Source: an uncultured Coriobacteriales bacterium (GTDB lineage Bacteria > Actinomycetota > Coriobacteriia > Coriobacteriales > Eggerthellaceae). From it: 34,746 nucleotides of DNA. Below the pieces are notes generated by a model, which saw only the letters and a program-made list of their open reading frames with translations, had not been told where the DNA came from and ran no database searches. The stretch's first letter is position 1; every line of letters begins with the position of its first letter. The position numbers and the translations under genes were made by a program. The stretch covers positions 1-34,746 of the forward strand of contig CAMPNZ010000008.1 in assembly GCA_946892075.1 (NCBI GenBank), written 5' to 3'. Of the stretch, positions 1-8,492 are shown piece after piece.

Positions 1-33
1 TAGGGAACTTTACTGGGTAAGTCAAGTACCTTT

Positions 34-60
34 CTTCGGAAATTTTGAAAATTTCTGAAG
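34..60. repeat. 27-nt near-perfect palindrome
   Basis: An AT-rich inverted repeat that can form a stem of about 13 bp (CTTC.GAAATTTT against AAAATTTC.GAAG) with one G-T wobble and almost no loop. It lies about 200 bp beyond the tyrS stop codon. On neither strand is it followed by a convincing T run, so I do not call it a terminator. The rest of 1-266 shows no gene I can support. Confidence 0.4.
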
Positions 61-266
61 AGGTGCGGGGCGCGGGATACGCGTGCGCGAAGTGGTGCTG
101 CGAGGCGGGAATGAAATGCCAAGATAAAGTGGGGTAAGGTGGTTGCGCGCAGTGAAGAACCGATGAAGAACCAAGGGTGCAAAAGCTGCGAATTTCTCCG
201 CCACTCGCACCCGTTCCCGTGCACGTTCGTTTCAAATACCCCGAGTATAAACGCTGTGACCTACGC

Positions 267-1478
267 TTACGGAATGCGGACGAACTTTCGCTTGCCCGCT
301 TGAATGACAGCGCCCTGCAAGCGCGACGGCTCTACATTATATATGTGTGCGCCAAGCGCTTCCTGGTTGATTTTCACGCCGCCGCCATCGATAAGCCTGC
401 GAGCTGCCCCAGCGCTTTCGCACAACGAGGCTTCTACCAGCAGTTTTGGCAGGTATACCAGGCCCTCGTCGTTGGTTTCAAGCGTGCCTTCAAACGTGGG
501 GATATCGTCGGGAATAGCGTGCTGCTTGAAGATAAGGTCGAACGCGGCTTCAGCTTCCTGCGCCGCTGCGGCACCGTGATAGGCTTCCACGATATTGCGC
601 GCGAGGCGGCGTTTTACCTTGTTGGGATGCAATTCTCCCTGTTCAAGCCCATGAACAAGCTCGTCAATTGCATCGACGCTTTCTGTGGAGGCAAGGCGGA
701 AATACTTCTCCATAAGCTGATCGGGGATAGACATCACTTTACCGAACATGTCGGCGGGCTCATCGGTAAGACCAATGTAGTTGCCGTAGCTTTTCGACAT
801 TTTCTGCACGCCATCGGTGCCTTCAAGCAGCGGAAGCGTAAGGCACACCTGGGGCTCCATACCCATTTTCTCCATAAGTTCGCGGCCGGCAAGCAGGTTA
901 AACAGCTGGTCAGAGCCACCAATTTCAACATCAGCCTTAATTTGCACCGAGTCGTAAGCCTGCATAATGGGGTACAGGAATTCGTGCACGCCAATGGGCT
1001 GATTTTGCGTGTAACGATTGTGGAAATCGTCGCGCTCGAGGATGCGGGCGACAGTAAACTTGCTGGTGAGCTGCAATAAATCGGTCATGGTAAGTGAAAG
1101 CAGCCACTCGGCGTTATAAACGAGTGAGGTTTTGTTGGGATCGAGCACCTTAAATGCCTGGTCAACATAGGTTTGCGCGTTGTGCGCCACCTGCTGTTCG
1201 GTAAGCTGCGGGCGTGTAGAATTGCGCCCCGATGGATCGCCGATGAGTGCCGTTCCGTTGCCGATGATAAGCGTGACGTGGTGCCCAAGGTCTTGGAACT
1301 GGCGCAACTTGCGCAGCGGAACAGCGTGCCCAAGGTGAATGTCGGGGGCAGTTGGGTCGACGCCCAGCTTGATGTTCAGCGACGTACCGCGCTTGAGTTT
1401 CTCGAGTAAGGCCGACTGCGGTACCACTTTATCGGCACCAGATGCAATAATTCGTAGTTGTTCTTGAGCGTCTATCAT
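267..1478 (-). CDS. tyrS: Tyrosine--tRNA ligase
   Basis: Cytoplasmic class I aminoacyl-tRNA synthetase that activates tyrosine with ATP and charges tRNA-Tyr. The 403-aa product has the Rossmann catalytic core with the HIGH-type motif HLGH at residues 48-51, the glycine-rich GNGTALIGDPSGR stretch at about 73-85, the YDSVQIKADVEIGGSDQ region at about 175-191, and KMSKS at 226-230. The last 65 or so residues form an S4-like RNA-binding domain (LLVEASLCESAGAARRLIDGGGVKIN). Length and motifs fit the shorter 'type 2' bacterial TyrRS. I chose the ATG at 1478 over an upstream in-frame start at 1544 because AAAGGGA lies about 10 nt before it and homology begins there. It is last in a minus-strand run, about 300 bp downstream of the U32 peptidase. 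No T-box leader was recognised. Confidence 0.97.
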   Translation of the reverse strand: MIDAQEQLRIIASGADKVVPQSALLEKLKRGTSLNIKLGVDPTAPDIHLGHAVPLRKLRQFQDLGHHVTLIIGNGTALIGDPSGRNSTRPQLTEQQVAHNAQTYVDQAFKVLDPNKTSLVYNAEWLLSLTMTDLLQLTSKFTVARILERDDFHNRYTQNQPIGVHEFLYPIMQAYDSVQIKADVEIGGSDQLFNLLAGRELMEKMGMEPQVCLTLPLLEGTDGVQKMSKSYGNYIGLTDEPADMFGKVMSIPDQLMEKYFRLASTESVDAIDELVHGLEQGELHPNKVKRRLARNIVEAYHGAAAAQEAEAAFDLIFKQHAIPDDIPTFEGTLETNDEGLVYLPKLLVEASLCESAGAARRLIDGGGVKINQEALGAHIYNVEPSRLQGAVIQAGKRKFVRIP

Positions 1479-1775
1479 AATCGCGTTCCCTTTGTGTTGG
1501 TGGGCTTTGTTTCGGTAGTGTTCATAGTAATATAAAATGCACAATCGCGAAAGAACCAGAGCGCTGCGGTGCGGAAATAGGCAAGAACGGAAGCGGGGAT
1601 GGGGAGCGGGAACGCGCGCGGGGCGTGCTGGGGTAGGAACGCGCGTGCCGCTAAAAGATGCCGTGCTACAAGATGCGGTGTGTGATGCGCGCGTGCAAGA
1701 GGCATGCAGAACTAGTGTAAGTAACGCTATGCATTCGCGAATATGCGGGAGTTATGACGGGAACTATGACGAGAG
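1479..1775. other. Intergenic region between U32 gene and tyrS
   Basis: About 300 bp with no supported gene. The part next to tyrS (about 1515-1545) is AT-rich and could hold its promoter. The middle (about 1590-1660) is a G-rich low-complexity stretch containing GGGAACG-type words like those in other gaps of this window. Confidence 0.4.
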
Positions 1776-4759
1776 CTATTGCACGCCGCGGAACAAATGC
1801 CCCGTGGTAGTTCCAACAAGCTTTTCAAGAGAAATATGCGATTTACCAGCGCAATCGATTGCTTTTTGAACACGCGCAACGGCGCGGGCGCTTTCCTCGG
1901 GCGACATGAGCGTCGTGTCAACCATAAACGCATCGACGCCAATGTCCAACAAATCGGGAATCGACGGCACAGCATCAAGCGCCACGCCGTTGAACAGGTG
2001 ACTTCGCCCAAACATGTCGGTAATCACGGGGAAATCGTAGCCCTTTCGGTCGTGCAACGCATGCGCGCGCAAGCGACGTTCACACTGCGGACACTGCTCG
2101 TTGCACGGGCCCTCGCTCATCAGCAAACAGTGCTCGGTGATCATCATTTCTTGCGCGCCGCTTACGCATAATCCCAGGTGAATTGAGGTGCGTTCGGCAA
2201 TAAACGCAATTTGGCCCAGTGTAAGCTCGGGAGAGAGCCACACACGTTTTACGCCCATGCTTTCTAAAAGACGCACCGATGCGGTGTTGGTAATAGGAAC
2301 GTGCGGGCCAATTTCGACGTCGGCGCCCAGCTCAAGAGCACGGAAAGCCGCCGAAAAGCTGTCGCAAAACACGGGTTTACAGGAACAACATACTGCCACA
2401 CGTCGAAAGGAATGCGTGATTCGCGCGTGCCTTTCAGGGGGTCGTGGTTGATTGTGGGAAGGCACATCACTTTCTGTTTGGGGTATCCGCCCTGCTCAGG
2501 CTGTGGTTGGCGAACGCCTTGCAAGCTTGCCTGATCGCGCTTGTAGCCAACGATGGGCAGGTACAGCGTGCTGGCGCCGGCTCGTTTGGCGGCTCGTGCG
2601 CAGCGTGGATTCGTTGCCCATGCTACAACAATTGGGTTTTGAACGGGGGAAACGCGCCTTTGAGCTTCCACGCATGCGACACGTTCGCCATCAGGTGCCG
2701 CGTCTACACGTGCTTGCGAGCAAGAAAATGCCTGTTGGGCGGCATAAATTTGTGTTTCAAGCGCAGAAAGCGCCTGAGAGCGCAAACGATGAATATCCGA
2801 AAAACTGCCGCCAGCGCCCTCGGACAGCTGAACGGAATGCGACACAATGCAAAAAGGCGTTTGACCAAGGCGGTTGATGTGCGCAAACACGTCGCTTTCG
2901 GTAAGCTCCTTGGTGCGCGCGGGCGCAACCGCTTCGCCCCACGCTTCGCCAGAAAGCTCATCGGTGCAGTTCATGCGCGTGTAACCGTGCCACGTGCGCG
3001 GGATGCGAAACGCAATGTACGCAGGCTTGCCAAGCTCAAAAACGGCGTCAAGATGAACGGGAATGCGCGGCTCAAAGGGCTGTTCTGCAAACTCGTTGCG
3101 TGCCGCACGCACGCGGAAAACGCGGTTGCCTTTTGTGGCACTTTTTGGAAGGTCAGCATGCGCCAGAGAGCAACCAAACCCCTGGTCAGAGTATGCATCG
3201 ATGTCGCTTTGCTGAAGCTGATACACCACGTTACCTTTGTTCGTGTAAATTTCAAGAACGTCGCCTGCAAACAGCTGCACACTGCTTGATACGTACACGC
3301 GCGGTGGTGCGGACGACGCGATAGGCGACGCGGCCTGTTGCGGGTATTTCTGCTGGTGAGCGTTCTGTTGGCGCAACTGTTGGCGGCGCGACTGCTGACG
3401 AGAGTTCTGACGGGAGTTCTGCGCATGCAGATCTTGGCTGCGTCCCGACGGCGCCTGAGCTGCACATTCCGTTCGTCCGATAAACACACCGCGATTATTA
3501 GGGCGCCCGTAGCTCATAATTGAGTTACCGCGCTGAGCGTTCAAATATGCTGTGGTGAATCCGCGCGAGAACGCCTGCGACAAAGCGGTTTGCTCGTCGG
3601 GCGTCGGATGAGGGTTGTCACCTGCGTAAATGCGATCAAGAATGCGGCGGTACACCGACACAACCGTGAACACGTACGATGCCGACTTCATGCGTCCTTC
3701 AATTTTAAGCGAAGCAGTTCCTGCAGCGATAAGCTGGGGCAATACCTCGGCTGTACATAAATCACGCGGAGAAAGCAAGTGATCGCCCGTGGGTGATTGC
3801 GCGCTTTGTGCAGCGTGAGAAGTGTGGGAAACGTGCGAAGCGGGCTGCGCGGCGTGCGGTACTTGGGCGACATGCGGTTCTTGTGGCGCGGTTGCCACGT
3901 GCGCCGCCTGCGCCACCTGTGCAGCTTGATCGGAAGCTGCCGCGTGCAACGCAGTCGCGGGCGCTTCTTTCGCCGTAAGTTCATACGGCAAACGGCACGC
4001 CTGCGCACATAAACCCCTGTTCGCAGACCTACCGCCGATAAGCGACGACATCAAACACTGACCCGAATAGCACACGCATAAAGCTCCGTGGGCAAAGGTT
4101 TCTACCTCCATGCCCAGCCGCGCGGCTTCGCTTGACAGCTCGCCTATCTCGGCAAACGACAGTTCGCGCGCGAGCGTCACGCGCGTGGCGCCAAGACGAG
4201 CACATGCCTGCACGCCCGCTTTGTTGTGGATGTTCATTTGCGTTGAAATGTGGATAGGAGCGTCGGGAAGTTGAGCGCGCAGTGTGGCGCATAATCCCAG
4301 GTCTTGCACGATAAATGCATCGCAACCGGCCGCAAACGCGTCGCGTGCAAATTGCAGCGCGCGGTCAATTTCACTGGGAAGAATTTCGATATTGAGCGTG
4401 ATATAGAGCGAAACACCACGTAAATGGGCATATTCAGCCGCTTCACGCAACGAGTCCATCGTGAAATTATCGGCGTTGCGGCGCGCATTGAACTCGCCTA
4501 AGCCCAAATAAATAGCATCAGCACCTGCGCAAACGGCTGCACGTACGCACTCCATGTTGCCTGCAGGAGCAAGCAGCTCAATGCGTGCACACGGCGTTAC
4601 GCGTTCTTGCGCGCTAGACGCAACAGTGTTATTTTGCCTGTTCGCAGCGTTTGTTTCACGTGAAACAACAAGCGGCGCATTTTGTGTAGCTGGTTCTGCA
4701 AGCGGCGTATTCTTCAATTCCGTACGCATCGCATTTGCAGAATTCTCGTCAATACTCAT
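1776..4759 (-). pseudogene. U32-family peptidase (RlhA/YrrO-like), one frameshift
   Basis: Relative of the U32 'collagenase-like' proteins, some of which act in tRNA or rRNA hydroxylation. The first frame (4759 to about 2372) has the N-terminal signature ELLAPAG at residues 61-67 and the U32 signature HGALCVCYSGQC at 224-235, with further Cys at 251 and 255 as expected for the family's conserved cysteines. The C-terminal part (VEIGPHVPITNTASVRLLESM, LSPELTL, CPQCERR) continues in another frame to the stop at 1776. The frames join near 2372-2376, at a G run (C run on the coding strand). One extra base there restores a 994-aa reading frame (V-N-P-V-F-C-D-S). Two low-complexity insertions are visible, Ala/His/Gln-rich at about 263-324 and Gln/Arg/Ser-rich at about 431-487. 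The ATG at 4759 has AAGGG five nt upstream. The frameshift may be a sequencing error or a real lesion; the coding sequence is otherwise intact. Confidence 0.8.
4652..4667. other. parS: parS site (perfect), inside U32 gene
   Basis: Exact 16-bp palindrome TGTTTCACGTGAAACA, the ParB-binding centromere consensus known from Bacillus and Streptomyces. It lies in the poorly conserved N-terminal segment of the U32 protein and is read there as V-S-R-E-T (residues 32-36). Flanking bases extend the palindrome by one base each side. Confidence 0.9.
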
Positions 4760-4920
4760 AGTGCCCTTCCCCCACGTACAAGGTGCGCAATCTCACGAGC
4801 AATTAAAGCGCTAAACAGCGCGAACGCGCCCGCGTTCGAGCCGTTTCCCACATCCGCCTTCGCGCCTGCGTCCGCAAGAATACATACCCACTCCCGCGTC
4901 ACGAGCACAAACAAGCGCAG

Positions 4921-4997
4921 GCCGTTCCCCGCACGCCACGCAAGGCGTTCCCCGCGTGCGAGCCGTTTCCCGCGTGCAAGCCGTTCCCCGCGCGTCG
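4921..4997. repeat. 18-bp tandem repeat, CGTTCCCCGC type
   Basis: Units of about 18 bp, such as GCCGTTTCCCGCGTGCAA, begin at 4944, 4962 and 4980, with a longer variant at 4921. Each contains CGTTCCC or CGTTTCC, the reverse complement (or a variant) of the GGGAACG word that recurs in other gaps of this window. Confidence 0.7.
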
Positions 4998-5023
4998 CAC
5001 AAGACGTTTCCTTGTAACTCGTA

Positions 5024-5053
5024 TATAATAACGTGGAATAAGGTTTCTTGACA
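5024..5053 (+). promoter_or_regulatory. Candidate promoter elements for the plus-strand PBP
   Basis: A perfect -10 hexamer TATAAT lies at 5024-5029 but has only a weak -35 match upstream. Separately, a perfect -35 hexamer TTGACA lies at 5048-5053 without a good -10 behind it. Either could belong to the promoter of the PBP gene starting at 5096. I cannot decide between them from sequence alone. Confidence 0.3.
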
Positions 5054-5095
5054 CTTCGTTTGAGCATTGTTACGTGTTCCACAAGAGAGGATCGT

Positions 5096-7570
5096 ATGGC
5101 TAACCGACGACACAAACGTGCACGCGTGCCGCTGAAAGGGCTTTTGTTGGCTTTTTTTGCGAGCGGCCTGTTTTTGCTTACGTGCGCGGTGGCGTTGATA
5201 ATAGGCGGCTTGTGCGACGCGTGGAATACCAATTTGCCGTCGCTTGAAAACACGAAAGCCTTCGATTTTGCAACAAAATCGGTAATGTACGCCGCTGATG
5301 AAAACACAAAACTGGCAGAATTTCAGCTGGAAAAGCGTGAAACGGTAACTCTCGATAAGGTGGCGCCGCTGGCAATTCAAGCAACGCTCGATACCGAAGA
5401 CAGACGTTTCTACGATCATAATGGCATCGATTACCTGGGAATACTGCGCGCGATAACCATGCAGCTTACCGGCAAAAGGCGCGAGGGTGCGTCCACCATC
5501 ACGCAGCAATTAGTGCGCAACACGCTGCTGACTCATGAAGCGCAGGAAATTTCGCTGAAACGCAAGGCGCGCGAGGCGGCACTGGCACTTCAACTGGAGA
5601 AAAAGTACAGCAAGCAAGAAATTTTGGAACTGTACTTCAACACGGTGAACTACGGCGACGGCATTTACGGCATCCAGAAAGCAGCCGAGCTGTACTTCCA
5701 AAAACAGGCCTCTGAACTGAGCTTACCACAGGCTGCGCTGCTGGCTGGTATTCCGCAATCGCCCACGCGCTTGAACCCGAAAGTGCATCCGAAAGCGGCG
5801 CTGAAACGGCGCAATACGGTGTTGGCGCGTATGAAAAGCGCAGGCCACATTACGCAAGATGAATATGATGCGGCGGTTGCTATGCCACTTGAGCTGCATC
5901 CAGCGGAGGCATCTCCCTTTCAAGGAATTTATGCGCACCCGTATTTTGCAAGTTACGTGCGCGACTTAATTTTGAATCATGGCGAAAAATACCACGTTTC
6001 ACGTGCGAGTTTGTTTGAAGGCGGGCTGAAAATTTACACGACGCTTGACCCCGTTCTTCAGCAGAAAGCAGAAGATGCCTACGAACAGTATTTTGCGGGC
6101 GCAAACGCCAACCGCAACGGTGCGCTGGTGGCAATCGAACCTACAAACGCGCAGGTGAAGGCGCTTATCGGCGGGCGCAATTTCGAGGAGCAGCAATGGA
6201 ACGCCGCAGTGCAAGGCGGGCGTCCCACCGGTTCAACGTTCAAGATGTTTACCCTGGTAACCGCCATAAAACAGGGCATTAACCCGAACACGCGCATCGA
6301 TTGCAGCGACCCGGCAATTAACACACAAGGCGGGCTGATTCACAACTTCAGCTACAAAGGCTACGGCATGCGCTCGATTACGTTCGCAACTGCTATTTCG
6401 TCGAACACTGGATTTTATCGCTTGGCCCAGCAAGTGGGGGCGGAAGCGCTGATAGAAACCGCTCATGACATGGGAATTCATGCGAAGCTGCCGGCATTTC
6501 CCATTATTACACTGGGAACGGAAAACGTGACGCCCCTTGAAATGGCGGGCGCGTACAGCACGCTTGCCGCAGGTGGTTGGCAGCGCGACCCAGTGGTCGT
6601 TACAAAAATTATCGACAAAAACGGCATGGTGATTTTTGAGGAAAATGGCGAAGCAAAACGCGCGCTTGAAGAGAGCGTTGCGGGAGCAGCCACGCAGGTG
6701 TTACGCGGCGTGTTTGAGACGCCGGGCGGAACTGCGTATGGAGCGCGCCCGTCAAATGGGCAGGTAGTTGCAGGAAAATCGGGTACCAGCCAAAACTTCC
6801 GCGACAACTGGTTTGTGGGGTATTCGCCCACGTTAGTGTGCTCGGTGTGGGTTGGCAATACCGACTTCACGCCGCTGCCGCGCCATATTGGTGCGCTGCC
6901 CTTGTGGAAACGCTTTATGTCGCTTGCGCTTGCGGGGCAAAAGCCTGTTGATTTTCCGGAAACCGAAGCGCCGTTTTATCTTGAGCCCGACATTGCGCCT
7001 GATACAGGACGCGACGAGGACGAGTTGCAAGAAGAAATTCCAGCTGGTGGCACATCGCTGTTGCCGGAAGCCGATACAGCGCATCCGGGCGGGCTTGATC
7101 CGCGTACGGCACCTCATGTGGTTGGGAAATCGCTTGAGGATGCGATGCGTGAACTGGGATCGTATTGGGTGGTGAAGCAATTTGTGCCTGCTGAGCAGCC
7201 AGCGAATACCGTCTTTAAGCAGGCGTGGCACGGAAATGTGGTGCTGCTGTACATCGCGAAAGGCGTGGCGCAGGACGCGCTTGATGGTGGTGCAGCGGGT
7301 GGTGCGAGCGCGACTGGCGCTGGTGCGGGTACTGCGGGCGCGGGAACGGATGCGGGCGGCGGTGCTGGTGGCGGCGCGGATAACGCAGGAGCTGGCGGAA
7401 CGCCTGGTGCGGGCTCTGCAAATGGCGGAACAGACTCAGGCGGAGCAGGCACTGGAGGCGCACCTCAAAACACAGGTGGTGCTGGTGCTGAAGTGGCTGC
7501 GGGGGCAGAAATTGCCGCCGGAATTAGTGCGGCTGCGAGCATTGGTGCAGGTATTAGCGCCGCACGTTAG
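5096..7570 (+). CDS. Class A penicillin-binding protein (PBP1a type) with Gly/Ala-rich tail
   Basis: Bifunctional membrane enzyme that polymerises glycan strands from lipid II and cross-links them outside the membrane. The 824-aa product has a basic cytoplasmic start, one membrane segment at about 15-39, and a GT51 glycosyltransferase domain with putative catalytic Glu101 (TEDRRFY) and GASTITQQLVRN. The transpeptidase domain has the nucleophile motif STFK (Ser380, Lys383), SSN at 435-437 and KSGTS at 561-565, with Ser in place of the commoner Thr in KTG. After it come a PASTA-like stretch (VVGKSLEDAMRELGSYWV) and a tail of about 110 residues rich in Gly, Ala and Thr. I chose the ATG at 5096 rather than the upstream TTG at 5048 because AGAGAGG lies 5 nt before it and the protein then starts MANRRHK. 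It is the only clear plus-strand gene here and converges on the lipoprotein gene. Confidence 0.95.
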   Translation: MANRRHKRARVPLKGLLLAFFASGLFLLTCAVALIIGGLCDAWNTNLPSLENTKAFDFATKSVMYAADENTKLAEFQLEKRETVTLDKVAPLAIQATLDTEDRRFYDHNGIDYLGILRAITMQLTGKRREGASTITQQLVRNTLLTHEAQEISLKRKAREAALALQLEKKYSKQEILELYFNTVNYGDGIYGIQKAAELYFQKQASELSLPQAALLAGIPQSPTRLNPKVHPKAALKRRNTVLARMKSAGHITQDEYDAAVAMPLELHPAEASPFQGIYAHPYFASYVRDLILNHGEKYHVSRASLFEGGLKIYTTLDPVLQQKAEDAYEQYFAGANANRNGALVAIEPTNAQVKALIGGRNFEEQQWNAAVQGGRPTGSTFKMFTLVTAIKQGINPNTRIDCSDPAINTQGGLIHNFSYKGYGMRSITFATAISSNTGFYRLAQQVGAEALIETAHDMGIHAKLPAFPIITLGTENVTPLEMAGAYSTLAAGGWQRDPVVVTKIIDKNGMVIFEENGEAKRALEESVAGAATQVLRGVFETPGGTAYGARPSNGQVVAGKSGTSQNFRDNWFVGYSPTLVCSVWVGNTDFTPLPRHIGALPLWKRFMSLALAGQKPVDFPETEAPFYLEPDIAPDTGRDEDELQEEIPAGGTSLLPEADTAHPGGLDPRTAPHVVGKSLEDAMRELGSYWVVKQFVPAEQPANTVFKQAWHGNVVLLYIAKGVAQDALDGGAAGGASATGAGAGTAGAGTDAGGGAGGGADNAGAGGTPGAGSANGGTDSGGAGTGGAPQNTGGAGAEVAAGAEIAAGISAAASIGAGISAAR

Positions 7571-7918
7571 GTAATTCCAATTTGTAATTCCCATTTAGAT
7601 GATACGTGATATTTGAAGCAACCAGGTGAACGGTGCAAAGCATCGCCGCGGCACGCAGCATGTAACACGTAGCATGCGAAAAGCACAGTTCACCAGGCGT
7701 ATCAGCGTATTGTTTCACGTGAAACACACCCCGTAGCACATCTTTACACACACCACGGCAAACCAACATACGTCACGCACAAGCCAAAGCAGAAAGCATG
7801 CGTGCTACCGCTCAATTCAGCAAGCCCGCCACACACCAACACACGCTAGCACACGCTGACGCGCCACACACTAGCATGCGCCGCCGCACACTCAGTACGT
7901 ATATTCATCTGTAAGGTA
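7571..7918. other. Convergent intergenic region holding a parS
   Basis: 348 bp between the 3' ends of the PBP and lipoprotein genes. No gene is supported. It holds a perfect parS at 7711-7726, followed from about 7735 to 7900 by an A/C-rich stretch with repeated words such as ACACAC and CTAGCA. No clear hairpin terminator was recognised for either gene. Confidence 0.5.
7711..7726. other. parS: parS site (perfect), intergenic
   Basis: Exact TGTTTCACGTGAAACA in the gap between two convergent genes. It is the only one of the six parS sites in this window outside a coding frame. Confidence 0.92.
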
Positions 7919-8419
7919 TTATTTCAAATCAAGCGCGATGGCGTCGGCTTCCTTCAACGCAGCAAGCCCTTCGTCATACTGCTTTTGAATTTCCGCCAAT
8001 TTCGTGGCATAAGCCTTTGACGTAAACGTCAAGTTTGTGCCCTGCTGAGCTGCGGAATATAAGTCAACATATGAATTGAGTGCCGTTTTAAGCTTTCCCA
8101 GCGCAGAAAGATATTTTTCTTTCATAGGCGCAAGCACTTTCGGCGCGTCTTTTTTCGACAGCTTTTCAATTTCGTCAGAAATCTTGGAAATTTGAGCCTT
8201 CATGCCAACAGTATCGTAGCGCGACACGGCGCTATTAAACGAATCGAGGCACGACGACAAATTCTCAATAAAGCCATTAATCTGCGACATATACGCGCGG
8301 TTTTCTTTTTGCGCTTCCGTTAAGTGAGGAGAAGGTGCCGCCGCACAACCTGCAAGCGTACCAGCCAAAACGAGGCATAATGACGCGCCTGCTACTGTAT
8401 TGCGAAACTTTTTTGTCAT
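7919..8419 (-). CDS. Small predicted lipoprotein
   Basis: 166-aa secreted lipoprotein of unknown function. The first 25 residues form a lipoprotein signal peptide: MTKK start, hydrophobic core and lipobox T-L-A-G-C, with Cys25 as the lipidation site. The mature part is Lys/Ala/Leu/Ser-rich, predicted to be largely helical, and may form a helical bundle or short coiled coil (residues about 60-110 and 140-163). It resembles no family I can name. The ATG at 8419 has a perfect AAGGAG about 7 nt upstream. It lies 73 bp downstream of the minus-strand PBP gene in the same direction, so co-transcription and a cell-envelope role are plausible. That link is inference from position. Confidence 0.85.
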   Translation of the reverse strand: MTKKFRNTVAGASLCLVLAGTLAGCAAAPSPHLTEAQKENRAYMSQINGFIENLSSCLDSFNSAVSRYDTVGMKAQISKISDEIEKLSKKDAPKVLAPMKEKYLSALGKLKTALNSYVDLYSAAQQGTNLTFTSKAYATKLAEIQKQYDEGLAALKEADAIALDLK

Positions 8420-8492
8420 ACCAATCTCCTTATATCGCTATAAATAAAGCACAGAATATCATTGTACACTACTTCGCAAGCGCATAAAAACG

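Larger units (their letters stand above)
4760..5095. other. Divergent intergenic region with promoters
   Basis: 336 bp between the divergently transcribed U32 peptidase and PBP genes. It must carry both promoters. A GC-rich tandem repeat fills 4921-4997, and the last 80 bp turn AT-rich. Overlapping open frames here are low-complexity shadows, and I do not support a gene. Confidence 0.5.

Noticed and set aside
1..266. Possible tRNA or small ORF downstream of tyrS
   Set aside because: No cloverleaf or T-arm sequence could be found on either strand, and the 62-codon frame here has no ribosome site.
177..1079. 300-codon plus-strand ORF antisense to tyrS
   Set aside because: Lies entirely opposite a well-supported gene with clear catalytic motifs; its translation has no recognisable domain.
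4756..5509. Minus-strand ORFs of about 180-230 codons antisense to the start of the plus-strand PBP
   Set aside because: They run through the divergent intergenic repeat and the antisense of the GT51 domain; no recognisable protein features.
5995..6010. parS-like sequence CGTTTCACGTG in the plus-strand PBP gene
   Set aside because: Only the left half and core match; the right half has several mismatches, so I do not count it as parS.
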